A DNA stretch of 64,000 nt from Mesorhizobium sp. WSM4311 (GCF_002295115.1 NZ_NSFV01000011.1:1-64000), one strand, 5' to 3'; shown: positions 8,245 through 16,483, numbered from the stretch's first letter. Program-made: numbers and translations. The notes: generated from the sequence alone by a model not told the origin.

Positions 8245-8676
8245 CGCAAGCCTCCCGAAAGCAAGGGTAACGTCGCTTTTTATAAGGCTATCGAAATCGT
8301 TCGATCAAGTGGGATTTTGCGGGCCTATGGCTGGCTCGTCGTCCGGCGATTCGGTGACCTGGCTAACCGCCACCTCCCAAGGGTTGTGAACCGTAAGTTG
8401 CTGAATGAAGCATTGGGCATGGTTGCCCCATTCGGCAGGCGAGACATCGTTTCGTGGACAGACTTCTTGAAGGCATCGCGCACAGCGTCGAGATCCAGAA
8501 GGGAAATGAGTTGCTGTTCCTCATCCTGCATCAACGGATATGCCCCGAACAGCAAGTTCCGAGATAAGGAATTGCAATCGCCCGCGCCTCGCGCTGCCCT
8601 AAAGAAGCGCTCTCTGGATGGCCACTTCACGCCAAGTCGCGGGAACATTTTAGCCCTATTGAATGTTCAGGTCCTT
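8245..8676. other. Gene-poor stretch with a possible coding remnant
   Basis: On the minus strand, 8325-8531 can encode a helical segment (MQDEEQQLISLLDLDAVRDA and on), which looks coding-like but has no ribosome-binding site and runs into low-quality sequence. I consider it a possible fragment. Nothing else is seen. Confidence 0.3.
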
Positions 8677-8967
8677 ATGAACAGAAATCTTCTGTCAGCA
8701 GATCAATCGAAAGCAGCACGAGCCCTACTGAACTGGTCGCGAGTGCGACTGGCGGCCAAGGCCAATCTCAGCGAAATGACGATCAGGGACTTTGAGAACG
8801 GCTTTAGGAAACCGCGTCCCCACAACATCACCGCCATGCGCCAAGCGCTTGAGGATGCCGGCATTGTCTTTTCCATCGAAGGCACTCCATCGCTAGCCGG
8901 CTCCGCAGATGTTGGCTGCCGCGCACCGATAAGAGAATCTGGCGCCGCAGGTCAGCGAAAAGTATAA
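8677..8967 (+). CDS. XRE-family helix-turn-helix regulator, 96 aa
   Basis: Residues ~5-62 (LLSADQSKAARALLNWSRVR, then LAAKANLSEMTIRDFENGFR, then HNITAMRQALEDAGIVF) match the short rhizobial XRE family in which 'LTADQCRAARALLGWSRxxLA' precedes the recognition helix and 'ALExAGVxF' ends the domain. The ~30-residue tail is unconserved and may be an extension after decay of the original stop. The ATG at 8677 starts exactly at the family's usual start. Target genes unknown. Confidence 0.75.
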   Translation: MNRNLLSADQSKAARALLNWSRVRLAAKANLSEMTIRDFENGFRKPRPHNITAMRQALEDAGIVFSIEGTPSLAGSADVGCRAPIRESGAAGQRKV

Positions 8968-9174
8968 TCGACGCCCACCATTCGAATGATGCCGGCTAAC
9001 TATAGGTCTGTGCATTTTTGACCCACCTGGCGGCATCCATGCCGTCGGTAAGGAGGCCGGCAGTTCAATCTCCCTCGATTGGACTGCCAGGTCTCCTGCG
9101 TTATCGGTCCGAGTTGGGCCACCGCTGTCGGGCAGGCCCGGCATGAGTTGCAACCAAAGTTCCTAGGGGGGATC

Positions 9175-9462
9175 CGGCCTTAGTCGACTTCGATATTTTT
9201 CCGGGACCGCTTTTTCGCCGGCGGCCGCCTTTTAACCGGAGCCGGCCTCTCCGTCGGTTTTTGCCCTAAAAGAGGTAGCGCCCCGCAAGCGCTCCGTCTT
9301 TGCATTTCGTGATTTCGTCCCCGCCTCGATTAATAACTTAGCCTCTCGATCAGCGCGCTCGATGCGCTCTTTGTCGATCCGTCGTTCGGTCAAGAGAGCC
9401 TCCCTTGGCTAACTGACCTATGAAATTATCGCTCGCTAAAATTGTTCCTTCGTTGGTCTCCG
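9175..9462. repeat. Dispersed ~285-bp repeat, copy 1
   Basis: From the stop region (TTAGTCGACTTCGATA) through the ribosome-binding-site region (GCCTCCCTTGGCTAACTGAC) to CGCTCGCTAAAATTGTTCCT, this stretch matches 19805-20090 with scattered differences. Homology extends about 70 bases upstream of the gene start, so a DNA segment rather than only a gene was duplicated. Confidence 0.8.
9181..9393 (-). pseudogene. Frameshifted copy of the 70-aa basic protein at 19810-20022
   Basis: Reading from the TTG at 9393 gives MTERRIDKERIERADREAKL, continuing LIEAGTKSRNAKTERLRG. This aligns with the intact copy MTRRLMDEERFERADREAKP. A shift of one base then leads to a stop at ~9232, while the C-terminal KRRPPAKKRSRKNIEVD-like end survives in another frame down to 9181. 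The TTG start and its GGGAGG ribosome-binding site are preserved. Confidence 0.7.
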
Positions 9463-9812
9463 GCGGCCCATTTCGTGACCGCCGCGACGATTTCGAGCGC
9501 TCCCGCAGGCTTGACTAGGAACGTACCCGATCGGAAAGCGCCGTCGATCTCTGTCGGTGCTAAGCCGAATGTAAAGCGAAGTAACGTCATCTGCGTGAAG
9601 TTTCTTTGCGACATCAATGCACTGGCGATCGCTAAGGAGAATGTCTAGAACTGCGACATCCGGCCGGCAACTATCTAGGAAATCGACGGCTTCGGCGCAT
9701 GACCTTGCTGCCGCGGCGAGAGATCGGGCTTCCGCCAGCGAGACCTCCAGGTCCCAACCTGACCGAACTCCGTCTTCAAGCACAAGCACAAGGGACGGCC
9801 GCATTTGCGTAG
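9426..9812 (-). pseudogene. CheY-like response-regulator receiver domain, frameshifted
   Basis: One minus-strand frame reads RPSLVLVLEDGVRSGWDLEV, then CRPDVAVLDILLSDRQCIDV, the receiver strand with the phosphoacceptor Asp (AVLDI). The next frame supplies the C-terminal part IDGAFRSGTFLVKPAGALEI, with the conserved Lys-Pro (VKPAG). The two pieces join near 9555-9585 across a shift, so the receiver is broken. No output domain or kinase is adjacent. The 3' end runs into the dispersed repeat. Confidence 0.7.
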
Positions 9813-10056
9813 GCTTAGCTGGCCTCGCGAATGTGTCAGTACCACCCATTTTCGGGTAGTGTTTCCGTTTGAATCTAGTGCGGCGCGTGTCGTACCCAAT
9901 ACGAATTTCTGTACGCTTGGCGGAAAGCATGGAGATTTGTCATGAGATCGACGGTCAGCAAACCTGAGTACACCACGGATTGGATGGATGCTTCACGAAA
10001 ATTAGTCGCTGTGAACCACTCAATCGAAGAAGCAGGTTGTAGAGGAGATGTATGCG

Positions 10057-10938
10057 ATGGTCGCCTCTGATGTACGAGCTAGAGTTTCCGTACATCTGGA
10101 TGCGACGCCTGAGGCAGTCTTTGATGCGTGGGTCGTCCCCAACATGATGGAGCGATGGTTCTTCAAGTCGCCTAGCAACGATATTACCGCGCTGACGAGT
10201 CCTGTACCTGGAGGGTCCTACTCGATAACTGAGTATTCGTCAGGAAAAGTGATCGCACACAACGGAAATTACTCCGTGGTCGAACGACCGCGGCGGCTGG
10301 CCTTCAGCCTAATGGTGCCCAAGCACTTCGCGGGCGAAGCTCAAATCGACGTGACGATCGTTCCAGATGGTCGGAAAACACGATTGGACTTCGTTGAGCG
10401 AGGCGCGGGTCCCGACGATGCACAAGCAATTTGGGAAAAGATGCTTTCCAATTTGGCCAGGGTCCTACGGCATGACCCAGACGGCAGGCAGGAAGACGGT
10501 GCTGACATCTCAAATCTCGCGACTCTGGATGTCCTCGTTGGAGGTTGGAACACGACCATCAAGATGTTGGGAAGCGATGACGACGGCACTTTATCGCACG
10601 CCGAAGATGTGTATCGTTGGATGCCCGGCAACCGGTTCCTCCTCCACGATGTTCACGCCGTACTTAAGGACGGCGAAATGACCGGACTGGAAATTATTTC
10701 GCCATCAGGACGCCCTGGGGAGTTCGCAACCCGCAGCTATGACAGCAATGGGCACATCCTCGATGCGCGTATGACCCTCAACGAAGGTAACTGGGAATCA
10801 GTGAGCGAAACGCAACGGTTCAGGGGGCGTATCGCTCAAGACGGTCAGTCCGCGAACGGACAGTGGCAACGTCTACGATCTGGACGGTGGGAGCCTTGGA
10901 TGCAAGTTGAATTGCACAAGAAGAATCAGGCCGACTAG
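10057..10938 (+). CDS. SRPBCC/AHSA1-type domain fused to a DUF1579-like domain
   Basis: Residues ~5-145 (RVSVHLDATPEAVFDAWVVP, later MMERWFFKS, and RLDFVERGAG) form an activator-of-Hsp90-homologue-1 (SRPBCC, START-like) domain that binds hydrophobic ligands. Residues ~155-290 (LDVLVGGWNTTIKMLG, VYRWMPGNRFLLHDVHAVL, SYDSNGHILDARMT) resemble the DUF1579/lipocalin-like sheet. The start at 10057 sits 9 nt after GAGGAG, whereas the ATG at 10048 would overlap that site. In rhizobia AHSA1 genes often accompany ArsR regulators, absent here. Exact ligand unknown. Confidence 0.8.
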   Translation: MVASDVRARVSVHLDATPEAVFDAWVVPNMMERWFFKSPSNDITALTSPVPGGSYSITEYSSGKVIAHNGNYSVVERPRRLAFSLMVPKHFAGEAQIDVTIVPDGRKTRLDFVERGAGPDDAQAIWEKMLSNLARVLRHDPDGRQEDGADISNLATLDVLVGGWNTTIKMLGSDDDGTLSHAEDVYRWMPGNRFLLHDVHAVLKDGEMTGLEIISPSGRPGEFATRSYDSNGHILDARMTLNEGNWESVSETQRFRGRIAQDGQSANGQWQRLRSGRWEPWMQVELHKKNQAD

Positions 10939-11059
10939 TTCGGCGGAGTTTTGCGTTTCGGCAGGATGAGCATGCGCGGTAATAACTCCTGGCCCCAACG
11001 CCGGCAAGAGGGGTAAGCGTGGTCCCTGGAAATCGGATTGTCCGAACGAAACCCGTCGC

Positions 11060-11086
11060 AACAAAACCGGTTGTATGAGATAATGC
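11060..11086 (+). promoter_or_regulatory. Shared promoter-proximal motif, copy 1
   Basis: CAAAACCGGTTGTATGAGAT followed by AAT recurs at 20229-20252 with one substitution. Each copy lies upstream of a small plus-strand gene (11115 and 20366; about 30 and 115 bp respectively). It could be a promoter or operator, or the edge of a duplicated segment. Confidence 0.4.
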
Positions 11087-11114
11087 TAATAAGGCTCGCT
11101 TTAGGGCGCCGGCC

Positions 11115-11336
11115 ATGTCGTTAGCGCGTTGCAGTGGTGTCTATTGCCCCGCTGATCTGGACATGCTCCAGCGCGTGTTTGACCGGCTGTGCGAAGAACG
11201 TCGCCTGGCCAAAAAAGACTGCGAGCAACGAGAATACCTGGCTGCGGAAACCTTCCAAGTTTTTGATGACGCGACACAGGAAGAGGCGGGCTTGTGGCGG
11301 GCGCTTTCAAAGCGCCGCGCCACCAAGGGCGCATAA
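11115..11336 (+). CDS. Small helical hypothetical protein, 73 aa
   Basis: The core CPADLDMLQRVFDRLCEERR continues LAKKDCEQREYLAAETFQVF. It belongs to a small rhizobial family in which 'xxLMQRVFDxxC' is followed by 'ReyLAaxIixxF'. The protein at 17472-17681 is a divergent relative (VALLGRVFDKLKLE). It is soluble, all-alpha, and without known function. The start at 11115 is the longest plausible; no strong ribosome-binding site is seen. Confidence 0.6.
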   Translation: MSLARCSGVYCPADLDMLQRVFDRLCEERRLAKKDCEQREYLAAETFQVFDDATQEEAGLWRALSKRRATKGA

Positions 11337-11659
11337 TTCAATATTCAAACTGTGAGGGTGCTGCATAACGTTAAGCCATCCCGGTGCCGTTTGCGACAGC
11401 GCCTCGGTTCTCACGCGCACGCCGCGCAAACCACTGGGGCGTTGGGGGACCACTTCGGATTTTACGCGATATCGCCGACGCTGCGTCATATGCGATAGCG
11501 AAAGGACAGTGACACTTGCGACGGTACCTAAAGGCCAGAAGCTCGCCGCCGATCTGCGCTGAGGGTTTCTTAAAAAGGGCCGCGCTTGCGGGGGCAATTG
11601 AGCCGCGAGGAACTTGCGCTGATCAATGACGTTTAGGGCTCGGCACCGGCGAGGAGCCC
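11337..11659. other. Gene-poor stretch
   Basis: A start-less plus-strand frame to about 11562 contains a CVICDSERTVTL-like CxxC block, so a decayed zinc-ribbon gene is possible, but no start codon or ribosome-binding site supports it. Nothing else is seen. Confidence 0.3.
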
Positions 11660-11860
11660 ATGACGACAAAGTACCATATCGATGAAATGCAGGGTGACGA
11701 AGTTGTAGCTCGGCACATTGCCCACGGCGCGACAGCTTTGGAGGCTGTCAGCAAAGTTATGACCGGACCGTTCGTCGTCAGAACTGTGCAGGCTCATTGG
11801 TTCCGCGTGGTGGACCAGGGACGGCGAGATGTTTTCAAGTTCGCGGTCGGCAGAGATTAA
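11660..11860 (+). CDS. Small hypothetical protein, 66 aa
   Basis: GAGGAGCCC precedes the ATG at good spacing. The product begins MTTKYHIDEMQGDEVVARHI, continues AHGATALEAVSKVMTGPFVV, and ends with a beta-rich tail, WFRVVDQGRRDVFKFAV. Its shape is that of small soluble rhizobial orphan proteins. It precedes the 11946-12437 gene pair on the same strand and could be cotranscribed with it. Confidence 0.65.
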   Translation: MTTKYHIDEMQGDEVVARHIAHGATALEAVSKVMTGPFVVRTVQAHWFRVVDQGRRDVFKFAVGRD

Positions 11861-11945
11861 TTAGCTTCCGCTAATCCTTGACGCCGTTGGATGCCGCACC
11901 AGAATCCTTGCATTCAGCATCAAGGTCGGCGACGAGGTGGCAATA

Positions 11946-12212
11946 ATGGCGACGGTGCTTAAGCGCGTCACCGAAGACCGCCTAAGCGTCTCGATCCCGA
12001 GCTACAATTTTCCCCATTCGATTGTCGATCCGGCCACTAAGGTGGTGAAGGGTCAGCAGATCGAGCTAACCGGCGACGTCACGCGGATCGACGGTGACAC
12101 GGTCACGGTCACGCTTGGTACAATGGTCACTGTTGATCTGGACAAGGTGCGGCTGGTTCACAGCCACGTCCCGCCCAAGAGGAAAAAGGCGCTGATCGAT
12201 GAAACTGGTTGA
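11946..12212 (+). CDS. Hypothetical SH3-like/beta-barrel small protein, 88 aa
   Basis: The product reads MATVLKRVTEDRLSVSIPSY, then a paired-strand region IELTGDVTRIDGDTVTVTLG and VTVDLDKVRLVHSHVPP, with a basic tail. The alternating strands suggest a small barrel such as KOW/SH3. The conserved frame extends upstream as SIKVGDEVAI, so translation might begin at the GTG at 11937 or earlier. GAGGTGG is well placed for the ATG at 11946. Partial copies exist at 20.70-20.82 kb and 28.19-28.26 kb. Followed after 6 bases by the zinc-ribbon gene at 12219. Confidence 0.65.
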   Translation: MATVLKRVTEDRLSVSIPSYNFPHSIVDPATKVVKGQQIELTGDVTRIDGDTVTVTLGTMVTVDLDKVRLVHSHVPPKRKKALIDETG

Positions 12213-12218
12213 CGCACT

Positions 12219-12437
12219 ATGACCAAGCTTTCAGACCTTGGCCCGCTTATTCCCGGCAAGCGACACGGCAGGAAAACGGCACGAGAGGTAGATCACTTCT
12301 ACTCCTGTCCCTACTGCGGGCAGTCGGTCGACCAGCGCAACCTGCGCCAGGTTCTATGGCATGCACAGGCATGGCACGAGCCGCTCGACCCCGAAGATGG
12401 CGCGACAATCATTATGTTCCCGGACGTCAGAAGATAA
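12219..12437 (+). CDS. Small C2H2-like zinc-binding protein, 72 aa
   Basis: CPYCGQSVDQRNLRQVLWHAQAWHEP contains Cys-x2-Cys and a following His-x4-His spacing (CPYC...HAQAWH), a probable single zinc finger. The N-terminal LSDLGPLIPGKRHGRK segment is basic. Related small proteins with 'CPYCGxxVDxRDLxxVxxHExxxH' are common in rhizobial accessory DNA. It lies 6 bases after the preceding gene and is likely cotranscribed. A truncated copy of its N-terminus sits at 20821-20873. Confidence 0.7.
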   Translation: MTKLSDLGPLIPGKRHGRKTAREVDHFYSCPYCGQSVDQRNLRQVLWHAQAWHEPLDPEDGATIIMFPDVRR

Positions 12438-12500
12438 CGCCAATTTCGACCGAAATTTACCAGAGCTACGGTTAGTTGATGCTGGTCCAAAGGCCCAGCC

Positions 12501-12617
12501 TCAGGGTCGCCGGAGCATTCCCAACGGCGGTTCTCGCGGCAGATTATTTTCGGCCAGATCGGCAAGCAGCCTGATGACAGTTTTGGCATCTTCCGACTTA
12601 CAGGAATAGTATCGCAT
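12501..12617 (-). CDS. Possible small protein, 38 aa
   Basis: The short frame reads MRYYSCKSEDAKTVIRLLAD followed by LAENNLPREPPLG. It is amphipathic and coding-like but has no clear ribosome-binding site. Similar lone short helical peptides are easy to obtain by chance, so this is tentative. Confidence 0.3.
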   Translation of the reverse strand: MRYYSCKSEDAKTVIRLLADLAENNLPREPPLGMLRRP

Positions 12618-13266
12618 GGCGCTCGGCGTATTTTCATAGGTGCCGGCCCGACCCTACGTGTTCACTTCTTCTTCGGAGCGTCAGCCGGTTAGCGAACGTG
12701 ATGCCGCCTGGGTCGCTGACTTAAACGTCGATGATGCCATCTTCGTCCCAAGTCCACACGTAGTGCACACCGTTTGGCGTAAGTGGCACCGTCGGTTCGG
12801 GTTCGGGGAAAAGGCCGACACAACCGGCCCGCTGCTTAAGCCAGCTGCCATTTTTGCCCTAGCGACCGTGACAGCCTAGGCATTGGGATGACTGTGCCGC
12901 GGAACGGGGTAGTGGGTGGGATTTCACGCGCACGATGTGTTCTTCTGAGCCGCTTGCGTGGATGTCCAACCTCCAAAGACTGCTGCGCCTGTTAGACCGA
13001 GTAGAAGGAGCAGTGATCGGCTACAACATCGTGATGAAATCATCTCCATGTTTGCATCTCCTATATTCGTCACGCGTGAATGTGTGCGAGATGGCTCATA
13101 TTAGCAGACATGCATTTACTTGGCGCCGGGCATTTATCGATCGCGGAAACCGGCCAGCGCGCGTTCCTGTGTCCGCCCTCCTACACTGGCGAAGCGCTTC
13201 GCGCGTCATAGTGGCTCCTACATGGCTGCGAAATAGGCTGGACTGGTATATGTTCTAGCCGGACGT
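12618..13266. other. Gene-poor stretch with a start-less remnant
   Basis: On the minus strand, about 12734-12867, a 45-codon frame without a start includes FPEPEPTVPLTPNGVHYVWT and ends WDEDGIIDV. This looks like the tail of a lost gene. No other signal was seen. Confidence 0.3.
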
Positions 13267-13467
13267 ATGGTGAGCAAAAAAATGGCCTACACTGTCATTT
13301 GGTACGGAAGACAGGGCATTGTCGACAAGGAGACCTTCGACGCTGAGAAGATGGCGAAGGATCACGCGATCTCCATGTTCCCGGCCCGAAAGGGTGACGA
13401 TGGTGTCGTTTCAGTCGAGGTTCGCAAGGAAAACGGCGCTGTCGTGTTCAGTCATGCGGAGAATTAG
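13267..13467 (+). CDS. Small hypothetical protein, 66 aa
   Basis: MAYTVIWYGRQGIVDKETFD (from the second Met, 13282) continues AEKMAKDHAISMFPARKGDD and a strand GVVSVEVRKENGAVVFS. The alternation of strand-helix-strand-strand is typical of small rhizobial DUF proteins. It probably starts at 13282, as the first five residues are unlikely to be conserved. Function unknown. Confidence 0.6.
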   Translation: MVSKKMAYTVIWYGRQGIVDKETFDAEKMAKDHAISMFPARKGDDGVVSVEVRKENGAVVFSHAEN

Positions 13468-13689
13468 GACTGTGCGTGGGTGGCCACCTTCGCGCCGGGC
13501 CGCGTCCCCATCAAGTCGGAGCTCCACGGGTCCAGTCGTGTTCCACCTGATGAACTCGACTTCCTTGCCAGTCACTGCCCGGACGGTCTTCAACAGCACC
13601 TCATACAGGACACGCGTTGCTCGGTAGTGGTCGCAGTGCGGCGAGATAAACGGCTTGATAATGCTTAGGTGCAGCGCTTCCGCTGCCAC
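13411..13689 (-). CDS. Hypothetical protein, probably 5'-truncated
   Basis: The segment ALHLSIIKPFISPHCDHYRA, then TRVLYEVLLKTVRAVTGKEV, has strong coding character. The frame stays open upstream (PDEEYNPEVAAICFLVAAEA) to a stop near 13757 without an ATG; GTG 13689 is the first usable start. I suspect the original start was lost. The end overlaps the 3' part of the gene at 13267-13467 antisense, so its C-terminus is uncertain too. Confidence 0.45.
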   Translation of the reverse strand: MAAEALHLSIIKPFISPHCDHYRATRVLYEVLLKTVRAVTGKEVEFIRWNTTGPVELRLDGDAARREGGHPRTVLILRMTEHDSAVFLANLD

Positions 13690-13783
13690 CAGAAAGCATA
13701 TCGCCGCAACCTCAGGATTATATTCCTCATCCGGGTCTATCGTGTAAGAGCTGATTGCAAGTTAGTTGAGCCGGCGAACGCTA

Positions 13784-14644
13784 TCACTGATCCCAGAAAT
13801 CCTTCAGCGTGGCGTGGCGTAGCTTTTCCTCGCCCTTGAGGAACCGAACGCGTCCGACCAGCCCAGGCTTCAGCCACTCAGCCTTGGCCTTTTTCAGACC
13901 TATCGGTGTCGGGCCGCCAATCTTGCCTTGCACCCGATCCCAAAGCCGTTGCCGCTTATCTGCTTTGAATGCCACGAACGCGCCGCCGGCATATCGGCCG
14001 TTGTCGGCCATCAGCACCATCGCAGGCTTACCGGCCTCCCGTTGCACGCCGATGATGTCCATTTCCTTTTCGGTATAGCACTTGATCTTGCGCCAGTTCA
14101 TCGTCGGACCACTGCGATAGCTGCTGCCCTTGCGCTTTGACACCATGCCTTCCAAGCCGGCTTGGTCGACAAGATGATAGACGGCATCGCCCGTTCCCGG
14201 CATTGCTTCGCTGAACTGGATGCGGCCACCGGTCGGGATCAGCGCCTGGAGGATGTCACGGCGGTCTTCCACCGGCATGTCGCGCAAATCGTGCCCGTTG
14301 AGGTGTAGAAGATCGAACGCCGCCAGATACAGGTCGCTGGATGGCTTGCGGCTGGTGACGGCTGATTGCAGTGCGTGGAAGTCGGACAGGCCCGCCTCAT
14401 TGATGGTGATCGTCTCGCCGTCGATGATGAAGTCTTTCGCTTCGATCGCCTCTGCCTCGCCAGCAAGCTGGATATAGCGGCCCGTCCAGTCGTAGCCATT
14501 CTTCGTGATCAGCCGGATCCCATCATCATCCTTGATGACCTGGGTCCGGTGCCCGTCGTATTTGATCTCGTGGATCCAGTCCGCGCTTTGCGGCGGGGTA
14601 TCGACCAGTTCAGGCTCCATCGGCTTGATGAATTTCAGACGCAT
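13784..14644 (-). CDS. ATP-dependent DNA ligase (LigD ligase-domain type)
   Basis: This 286-residue protein has the ligase adenylation domain: motif I EIKYDGHR with catalytic Lys28, motif III-like YLAAFDLLHLNG, motif IV GLEGMVSKRKGS, and motif V WRKIKC. A C-terminal OB-fold follows (EMDIIGVQREAGKPAMVLMA to the terminal LRHATLKDFWDQ). It seals nicked DNA using ATP. The size fits the ligase-only members found on rhizobial replicons, without the polymerase or nuclease domains of full LigD. No Ku gene is adjacent. I chose the ATG at 14644 rather than an in-frame TTG at 14659. Confidence 0.9.
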   Translation of the reverse strand: MRLKFIKPMEPELVDTPPQSADWIHEIKYDGHRTQVIKDDDGIRLITKNGYDWTGRYIQLAGEAEAIEAKDFIIDGETITINEAGLSDFHALQSAVTSRKPSSDLYLAAFDLLHLNGHDLRDMPVEDRRDILQALIPTGGRIQFSEAMPGTGDAVYHLVDQAGLEGMVSKRKGSSYRSGPTMNWRKIKCYTEKEMDIIGVQREAGKPAMVLMADNGRYAGGAFVAFKADKRQRLWDRVQGKIGGPTPIGLKKAKAEWLKPGLVGRVRFLKGEEKLRHATLKDFWDQ

Positions 14645-14729
14645 ACCCAGGACTCGCAAAACACGCGATTCTATCAGCTTTAGCTAAAATAGTTCAGGAA
14701 CCTTTATCCCACCAGCGTGTTCGACGAGC

Positions 14730-14951
14730 ATGAAAAACGATCCCGAGGCCCGCGACGCGTTACGGTTGATAAGAGCGACGATAGAGGAGCATTGTCCGCC
14801 TGGCGTCCTACCGAGCCAGGAAGCGGTGAACGGCCTCTATGGGCCGGAGTTGATCCATGAGGCGGAAGCGCTGGCGGCTGCCATCGTCGCAACTATTGAT
14901 AAGATGCAGTTGCGCGTGATGATGAAACCGTCTGCCCCCAGCACCAAATAA
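14730..14951 (+). CDS. Small helical hypothetical protein, 73 aa
   Basis: MKNDPEARDALRLIRATIEE, HCPPGVLPSQEAVNGLYGPE and LIHEAEALAAAIVATIDKMQ give a soluble all-helical protein with a short polar tail. It is divergent from the DNA ligase with ~85 bases between starts. No recognised family; the composition and clean boundaries support a real gene. Confidence 0.55.
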   Translation: MKNDPEARDALRLIRATIEEHCPPGVLPSQEAVNGLYGPELIHEAEALAAAIVATIDKMQLRVMMKPSAPSTK

Positions 14952-15230
14952 TGGGAAAGGAGTCCCGCCAGCGCGCGTTTGCGGCTGGCCGTCCGCCGAC
15001 CACTCTTGCCACACATCCCTCGGCCGCGCAGGTCGCGGCCGGAGCGGGAAAGCAAGTACCGCAAATCACCTACTATTAGCGACGGCTAAAGTTCGGAAGG
15101 AACGAGAAGCCGCCGGCCTAAGCACGCTGTGCGCAAATTCGCTTGGACGCCTCATCTCCCGCCTGCCGACATCGGCCAATGGACCGAATTGTCGAACAGG
15201 GAGTTAGGCGCCTTAAAGAGGAGAGACACG

Positions 15231-15830
15231 ATGGATCCCATGGCCACCTCGCAGAGCAACGGCTCCGTCCGGCCGACCACCCCGGCGCCGGAGGGCCTCG
15301 CCCCTGCCCTGGCCCGAAATATAGAAGCACTGGTCGAACGGCGAAAACGGGACGCCACGGCTGCATCCCTGGAGCAACGCGCGGCCGCAGCTATCAGCAG
15401 CTTTGCCGGCAGCATGATGTTCGTCTACATCCACTTTGTGTTCTTTGGGGCGTGGATTGCACTCAACCTCGGCGTCACAGCCCTTATCAAGCCGTTTGAT
15501 CCATCGCTGGTCATCCTCGCAATGTTTGCCTCGGTCGAGGCAATCTTTCTCTCAACCTTCGTGCTGATCAACCAGAATCGCATGGCGGCAGAGGACGATG
15601 CCAGGTCAGATCTCGATCTGCAGATGAGCCTGCTGAATGAACATGAGACGACCAAACTCATCAAGCTGGTGGAAGAGATTGCCAAGCGCCTGAACGTAAA
15701 CACCGAAGCAGACGGCGAACTGAAGGAGCTCAAGCGCGACGTGGCGCCCGAAGCTGTTCTCGATAAGATCGAAGAGGTAAGCGAGCGGACGGCGCCGATT
15801 GACTCCGCGCAGCCTATATCGACCAGCTAG
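15231..15830 (+). CDS. DUF1003 family membrane protein
   Basis: This 199-residue protein has the DUF1003 signature: two closely spaced membrane helices (SMMFVYIHFVFFGAWIALNL and LVILAMFASVEAIFLSTFVL) followed by INQNRMAAEDDARSDLDLQM and a coiled-coil-like tail (LLNEHETTKLIKLVEEIAKR). DUF1003 proteins are inner-membrane proteins of unknown role. GAGGAGA lies 6 nt upstream of the ATG at 15231; an ATG at 15237 is also possible. Confidence 0.88.
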   Translation: MDPMATSQSNGSVRPTTPAPEGLAPALARNIEALVERRKRDATAASLEQRAAAAISSFAGSMMFVYIHFVFFGAWIALNLGVTALIKPFDPSLVILAMFASVEAIFLSTFVLINQNRMAAEDDARSDLDLQMSLLNEHETTKLIKLVEEIAKRLNVNTEADGELKELKRDVAPEAVLDKIEEVSERTAPIDSAQPISTS

Positions 15831-16282
15831 GGCTCCATAGGCCTGGCACTTCCCATGCGGCGCACTTATAGATCAGGCTGATCGCGACATCGTACTGACG
15901 CGCGCCATCCTGGATGGTCGAGACAAGGCCTTCCAGATTGATCCGGTCGCCATGTAGGCCAAGACCGCAACGATGCTCGACGCGTTAACATCTCGACCAG
16001 AAATTGCTGAAATATATCGATTCCCACCCCGCCGGCTGCCAGCCCTTCCTCCCATCATCCGCGTACCTTTGTCGTTGCCCGACCTCCTTTTACTGGCATG
16101 CATCGCATTCTAGCCGAGCGGCTTCAGATCCCAATGGCGGGCTTGTCCGGTCCAAAACGGACGCGTAGCTTTTCGAGCACCGTGATTGCCGCTCGTTCTG
16201 GCAAAACGCAGGGACGCACATTTCGGCGTCTATCAGCGATCGTGGAACGTTCATCACTGAGCGGGCGTGGGGATCGAGCGTA
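15831..16282. other. Gene-poor stretch
   Basis: A start-less minus-strand frame between about 15815 and 15975 reads HGDRINLEGLVSTIQDGARQ, and another near 16124-16200 ends VLEKLRVRFGPDKPAIGI. Both look like gene fragments that I cannot assign. Confidence 0.3.
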
Positions 16283-16303
16283 GTGGACATCGCCAAGATA
16301 TTT

Positions 16304-16468
16304 GGCCACTCGATTTCAGAGATCACAATCGAAGTTCACGGGCAGCGAATTCGTCTCGACGGCATCGACGCTCCTCTTGTCCTCAACCCTAGGGAACACT
16401 GCTACTCCCGATTGACACGAATTTTGGAACGGAACTGCGCTCTTTCTCATTTAGAGGAGCAGATTTGA
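16304..16468 (+). pseudogene. Thermonuclease (SNase-like) fragment
   Basis: ISEITIEVHGQRIRLDGIDAP matches the core of rhizobial staphylococcal-nuclease-like proteins (DGDTIEIHGxRIRLxGIDAPE). The N-terminal signal peptide is absent. After GIDAP the sequence diverges (the expected C...RCGQxAAxAL block appears only weakly) and stops 30 residues later. It is therefore a truncated, probably inactive copy. Confidence 0.5.
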
Positions 16469-16483
16469 AATGGAGGCATGCGC

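Noticed and set aside
8995..9180. TGTGCATTTTTGACCCACCT resembling an IS21-type terminal sequence
   Set aside because: No transposase genes or matching opposite end were found, so the similarity is not enough.
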